From assembly GCA_949752745.1 (NCBI GenBank), contig OX457027.1, forward strand, positions 91,657,720-91,721,719: a DNA stretch of 64,000 bases. The letters are read 5' to 3'. Position numbers and translations under genes: made by a program. Under the pieces are notes generated by a model. It ran no database searches. It had not been told where the DNA came from and saw nothing but the letters and a program-made list of their open reading frames with translations. Of the stretch, positions 59,238 to 64,000 are shown piece after piece. This DNA comes from Protula sp. h YS-2021. Its lineage: Eukaryota > Annelida > Polychaeta > Sabellida > Serpulidae. The first letter of the stretch is position 1; every line of letters starts with the position of its first letter.

Positions 59238-59610
59238 CTATCTTATAAGCCAAATCACACTTTGAGTGTTTCGAATAAAATGCGCAAATTTCGACTGCGA
59301 GGGAACCGGGTAAAAATGAAAAGAAATGATAGAAAAATATAGAAGAAATATCGCAAAAACAGCTTATACTCGGAACATAAAAGAAATTGAAAATTGAAGC
59401 TCTTTGCTAAAACTTTTAATCAAATTTTAAAATAGCAAACGGGTTGTTAAAAACCCTAGTGCTCTTTGGTGCAGAGAAATTTAACATTTATGCAAAATCT
59501 CTCTATCATTTCTTTCATTTTTACCCGGTTATTTTTATTCGAAACGCAGAATTTTTGCGCATTTGTATTAGGAAAGCCCAAAGTGTTATATGGTTTATGC
59601 ACCTTCTATC
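59238..59610. mobile_element. Dispersed palindromic repeat, long-TIR MITE copy
   Basis: The left arm (CATTTTATTCGAAACACTCA read inverted) and the right arm (ATTCGAAACGCAGAATTTTT) are inverted relatives over roughly 150 bp. It is the same family as 40000-40330 and the host of the 57557 insertion. Confidence 0.6.
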
Positions 59611-59854
59611 TCATGAACCTCATACAAGGACGAGACAGTAATTGGGACAAAATTATGGGTTTTAAATGATTTTAGGGAAACATCCCTCAACTTTCACGTA
59701 AACAAATATATACCACAGACAGAAGAGGTCTAACCAAACATTGCTAATACAAAACACAGCAACTTACCAGTATACGGGCATTAAAATACACAAAAGTATA
59801 AATTGTGTTTCTAAGGTAAACAATAGACAAGTTTGGGACATACAATGTCGGCCT

Positions 59855-59950
59855 GAACATGAACCAATCACAAACAGCGTTACAACCGATGTCTCAGAAC
59901 ATGAACCAATCACAAACAGCGTTACAACCGATGTCCCAGGACCAAGATGG
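59855..59950 (+). promoter_or_regulatory. Candidate promoter: duplicated CCAAT module before an AAGATGGCG start
   Basis: A 42-bp direct duplication (59855-59938) carries GAACCAATCACAAACAGCG twice, with CCAAT at 59864-59868 and 59906-59910. CCAAGATGGCGACGTCA follows, including an ATG at 59947 in a YY1-like context. The downstream open frame (MATSTNKQLINLAG...) is only about 44 codons and unrecognised. Confidence 0.3.
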
Positions 59951-60229
59951 CGACGTCAACAAATAAACAGCTGATCAACCTGGCTGGTTTTATTAACTTT
60001 TCTCTTGAACAACAAATGATACTTTCAATTTTATGCTACAATATTATGAGATCCACTTTCCCAAGTATATGGATCTAAGGATATCGAATAGTAAAATGAG
60101 TAAAGTAGGTTTCAGGCTATCTGCGTCAAATGTCTCATTCTACCCTCTGTCCAATTCTACGGTTTTGGCCTTGATCTTATTAGTCGGGAATGACTCATAG
60201 CCGATCTTCCCCGGCTATGGTCTCCCTAT

Positions 60230-60231
<2 letters not shown>

Positions 60232-60324
<93 letters not shown>
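60232..60324. repeat. (GA)n microsatellite, about 92 bp
   Basis: An uninterrupted GA dinucleotide run. Confidence 0.97.
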
Positions 60325-60327
<3 letters not shown>

Positions 60328-62499
60328 CTTGGGACTACCACTCGTATCTTATGAAATGCAACCCCAAAACTACGCAAGGAGTTCATTATTTAAATATGAT
60401 TAATTGGCTCATTCGAGTGATCTGTTTCGATGTTGCTAATGTGTTAATAATATGGTTCATAGAAATGTTCAATAATAAGGATTGTTACTTGTTATAAACG
60501 TTACTAAAACGGTCACTGGGCGATATTCGGAATTATTGTGGTGGCTAGTTGCACCACTTTCGTTAACAAGTCAAAGCTATAAAAACAGATGACCTGTAAG
60601 GGGGTGTCTCTATTATCTGTTGCAGCGGATTTGTCAAATCAACAATGCGTAAACTCGCTGAAGGTTTCGGGGAATATGTCAAATCATTGACTCAATCAGC
60701 GAATGTGTGGACTTGCTGTAATACTTCCAGTGAATTTACACACTCGCTGATTGGCATGACTTTTGAGGAGCCTTTGATTGTCGATTACACCTGTCGATTG
60801 ACTCATATTTGACACATATTTGATACAATCGCTGAAATTTGCCTGACTGATGAACTTTTGGTTGTCAATTACACCTGCCGATTGCTTTCAAGCATAGCAA
60901 AAACGGAAAGTATTATCCAATTAATAGCTATTGATGTTTTTTGGACTGTCTGAAAGAGGACGCAATTAAGGTGTAAAGTAATTAAGCCTCAGCTCTACCC
61001 TGGGTCCAAAAATTAGTATTATGATTTACGGTAAGAGGTTTACAATTGCAGTTGTGCCTTATTGCAATCACAATTACAATATACCCATTGACTCTTTGCG
61101 CAAATATAGATTATTTTTAAAAGGAAAACGCTCACAATTCTTGATTTTATTATTCAACTTTTATTCTAGAATGTATATATTTCTTCAAAAAATTAAATAC
61201 TACATTTATTTCCAGGTACACATTATTTTATAGGCATGCAATGTCTTTGTGGAGCCCTCACTGTCAATATAACTGAACAAATTAAATATTCGAACTTGTC
61301 GATTTTTAACCAAAAAAAAAAAAAAAAGAAACTCGAGAAACTTTGCTTATAAGCAGTTCAAAGTCATCTTTCGGTGTCAGTATACCACTCGCCTTTCGTT
61401 ATTGTTATCCATATTTAAGAATAAACTTTACATGCTAAATTCAAAGCATCACGCGCCTTTTAAGAACAGAGTTGCTGTGAGTTATCAGTTTTTTTAATGG
61501 ACAAAAGTGTGGACCAATCAAAGTCCTGTTTTTCCCGCAACAGCCAGTTAACTCCCTCATTCCTCAATTTCAGTCAATAATTGGAAGATTGCCAAAGCCT
61601 AAGTGCAACTAGGTTCTCCGGAGTACAGGTGTATTTCTGAACACTCTGATAAATAAAGAGTAATTGCAATCTTCCTTTCTTCAGTGACCGCATAATTGGT
61701 CATTGATACCTGACTAGCGCTCAGAATTGAATACTAGGTTAAAATGAATAAGGAAATGTTTGGTTATGCTACCCTTTTTGTTATACTTGAAAGAAACGGA
61801 CATGTGCAATCAACGATCAAAGGTTCATCGAAAGCCAGGCAAATTTCAGCGAACTTGTCAAATATTTGTGACTTAAAATCACACTTTAGTAGTTGATAAA
61901 TTTTCCATACTAATGCTATCTATGAAGTGTTGAATAAGTGCATTATAATTAGTTTTACGTATTGATTCTTCTACGTTTTCATGTTTAAGCCCTTGGTGAC
62001 CATACAAGTGTTTTATTTTGGATCGTTTCATGCAACAAGGAATGAATCAAGCACAGTTCATGTAGTCTATGTTATCGAAATTAATGCTGAAAATAACCTT
62101 GTTTATCATCCATGCCGCAGTCACTAAAACTAAAAAAAAACAACCACCACGGTTCTAATACACGTTAAGTTTAAAAGACTACGCCAATCAGATGTACAGA
62201 TCTATAAATGATTTAAAACTCATTTAAATCATTTAATTTTACTTTGCGGAAGAAAAAGGAATATTCGCCAATGCCATGTCACGGAAATTTCCAAAATTAA
62301 CAAATATTTGGCTTCGGCAGGGTTTTTTGATTTATAAAAAAATCGCGACATACCGGGGCCAAATTGAAAAAAAAACTTTAATAAGAAGCAACAATATTTT
62401 TCTATCAAGATGGCAGCGAAGGTGGCAGATGATACATTAAAAATCAACAGGAAAAAAAAACAGACTAAAAAGTTAAAATCATTTTTTGAAAACCTTACG
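60325..62499. other. No gene recognised
   Basis: AT-rich intergenic or intronic sequence. ACTCGCTGA-like phrases recur near 60650-60750, but not as a clear tandem. An A run lies at 61311-61326. Confidence 0.4.
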
Positions 62500-62519
62500 T
62501 AAGGGATCAGCTATATAAA

Positions 62520-62612
62520 CACCACGATGGGAAAACACCACTTATTGTTGCATGCGAGAATGATGTCACCGACATTGCGCTGTAGTTGTTGGAGTTTGAA
62601 GCCTGCTCTGAT
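62520..62612 (+). pseudogene. Ankyrin-repeat-like fragment (broken)
   Basis: The plus-strand frame reads HHDGKTPLIVACENDVTDIA, then L, TAG, LLEFEACSD. This resembles one ankyrin repeat (DGxTPLxxAxxxGxxxIxxxLLExGAxxx), with a stop in place of a residue before LLE and no GH dipeptide. Either a decayed repeat or chance similarity. Confidence 0.4.
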
Positions 62613-62639
62613 AGAGCGGCACGATTGTGATAAAGGGTG

Positions 62640-62895
62640 GCAGTAGTAGGATAATGGGGATTCTGCGTCAATCAATCATCGTGACGTCATCAGTCACGTG
62701 ACCAAATAAGCCCCGCCCATCAATTATAGCTGTCAATCACATGATCAATTAAGCCCCGACCACTTTCTGTCTATCACCTGTCAATGATTGTTACGTCATG
62801 AATTACGTGACCAATGAAAAGTCAATGAAATCAATGAAGACAATGATGCCCCACCCACTTTCTGTCTATCACTTGTCAATCATCGTGACCTCGCA
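62640..62895. repeat. Imperfect repeats rich in CRE, E-box and GC-box-like motifs
   Basis: ATCATCGTGACGTCATCAG, TCACGTGACCAA, AAGCCCCGCCCA and CACTTTCTGTCTATCAC recur two to three times each within 250 bp in diverged forms. Confidence 0.6.
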
Positions 62896-62954
62896 CCCTC
62901 CTCATATCTATTTTTAGGCTTGCGAAATTTTACAACATTTATTTTTATTAACTT

Positions 62955-63235
62955 CTAAAAAAAGTAGATAACTTTTGTTATGGTCAACCGATTTGAATGG
63001 AAATTTCATTGTTTGATTCAGTTTTATGCTAAGTTTTGACATAAAGTAATCACAGGCTATTTGCACATGTGGCTGTAAGCATAATATTTATTTCAGTAAC
63101 TTTTAAAAAAGTAGATAACTTTCCTTATGTTCAACCGATTTGAATGAAAATTTTACCGTTTGATTCAGTTTTATTTCTAGTTTTGGCATAAAGTGGTCAC
63201 AGGCTATTTGAAAATCTTGTATGTATGACCCAGAA
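62955..63235. repeat. 147-bp direct duplication
   Basis: GTAGATAACTT and CAACCGATTTGAATG recur 147 bp apart, with matching flanks up to CACAGGCTATTTG. Confidence 0.8.
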
Positions 63236-63649
63236 TTTCTCCACAATCCATTAAATGTTCAATTATTACTTAGGGCTTTGAATTTGAACATGTTGTCAAA
63301 CAGAGTAGGAGAATATTATCAATAATCATTATTCACGAATATCCACATTTGTAATGCCTACAGTGAATTATATTTGTCGCGTTATTTAATTTTAGTAAAC
63401 AGAATGCAAATAATACACTTAAGTGATGCTATAATATATTGAATTAACTTGAAAGTATACCTAAAACAGATATCGTCCCAATTATGTACAGACTATTCCT
63501 CATGTTCTTTGAAGACAAATTATTATTACCTATTAGTGCAGATTCCACGGAAAGAAAAAATAACGCATTTTATTGGCATATAAAAGTTATGTTTATTCAG
63601 TTTTGAAAATTGTAAAAAGAAAAACGTACATAATCACTTGGTATGTTTA

Positions 63650-63944
63650 AAGATTTAGACGCGTGGCCGACAGCTGAAACCCCCGTGAGGATTGCATCAC
63701 AAGTTGGTAATGATGACTTAAATGGGAAAACAGCCATAGTAGATTGTGTAAACCATTGGCTTTGTGATGAAAAAAAGACTTATTTTTGATGCAGTTATGG
63801 GGGGGGGGGCGGCATCTCAACACCGTGAAATACCTTCTGAATAAAGGAGGTGATTTCAATTTGTTTGATGAAGATGCCTTTGCCTTTGTATCACACATGT
63901 TCAAAAAATTGCCATTTTATAACTTGATATTGGAGTAAACTCCA
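63650..63944 (+). pseudogene. Ankyrin-repeat-like fragment (frameshifted)
   Basis: Plus-strand pieces: DDLNGKTAIVDCVNHWLC, then after a frame change RHLNTVKYLLNKGGDFNLF and DEDAFAFVSHMF, ending at a TAA at 63936-63938. RHLNTVKYLLNKGGDFN fits the ankyrin helix pair (GHLxxVKYLLxxGADxN). A stop after KKTYF and a 10-G run separate the frames. It may belong with 62520-62612 to one decayed gene. Confidence 0.45.
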
Positions 63945-64000
63945 GATTCAATAAATCTTTACACAGCACACCTTTCACAGTTAAAGAAAGCCAATGTGAA

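Noticed and set aside
60195..60386. Ser-Leu repeat protein on the minus strand
   Set aside because: Translation of a (GA)n microsatellite.

Overview
The window is nuclear DNA from an animal, most likely a marine invertebrate. It has intron-rich genes with clear metazoan proteins, few coding bases, and many mobile elements and minisatellites. Two clues to the lineage disagree. Elements with a tandemly repeated core of about 150-180 bp and a GGAC/ACGG-rich end resemble the 'pearl' elements described in bivalve molluscs. Minisatellites that overlap exon-intron junctions are, as I recall, a feature described in amphioxus ('mirage' minisatellites). I do not assign a species.

Three genes are supported. 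(1) The first coding exon of an SLC23-like nucleobase/ascorbate transporter lies on the minus strand at 3323-3514; the rest of that gene would lie left of the window. (2) A complete six-exon PSMA7 gene (20S proteasome subunit alpha4) lies on the plus strand at 38458-47873. It encodes 250 residues, and every splice phase closes. (3) A three-exon TMEM42-like membrane protein gene lies on the minus strand at 49810-55826, convergent with PSMA7. Possible remnants of an ankyrin-repeat gene lie at 62.5-63.9 kb.

Layout. 1-977: repeat debris. 978-3385: a 120-bp minisatellite built from the SLC23 exon/donor junction. 3.5-16.5 kb: mostly intergenic, with MITEs, tandem-core elements and a duplicated block. 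16.58-29.89 kb: four tandem copies of a ~3.3-kb unit, whose middle two copies are nearly identical chimeras of the outer two. 31.6-33.1 kb: a hAT-like MITE and three large palindromes. 36.2-38.2 kb: a dead non-LTR retrotransposon just upstream of PSMA7 and antisense to it. 38.5-47.9 kb: PSMA7, with introns full of MITEs, tRNA-like SINEs, a LINE tail and a 35-bp minisatellite copied from its own exon 3/donor junction. 49.5-55.8 kb: TMEM42-like, whose exon 2 is flanked by arrays copied from its own acceptor and donor. 56-64 kb: nested transposons, a (GA)n tract, a candidate promoter and the ankyrin-like remnants.

The most notable observation is that three unrelated genes within 55 kb each carry a minisatellite whose unit is a copy of that gene's own splice junction. 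This produces dozens of decoy splice sites next to real exons. The second is the 13.3-kb array, in which a crossover can be mapped to an interval of about 66 bp.
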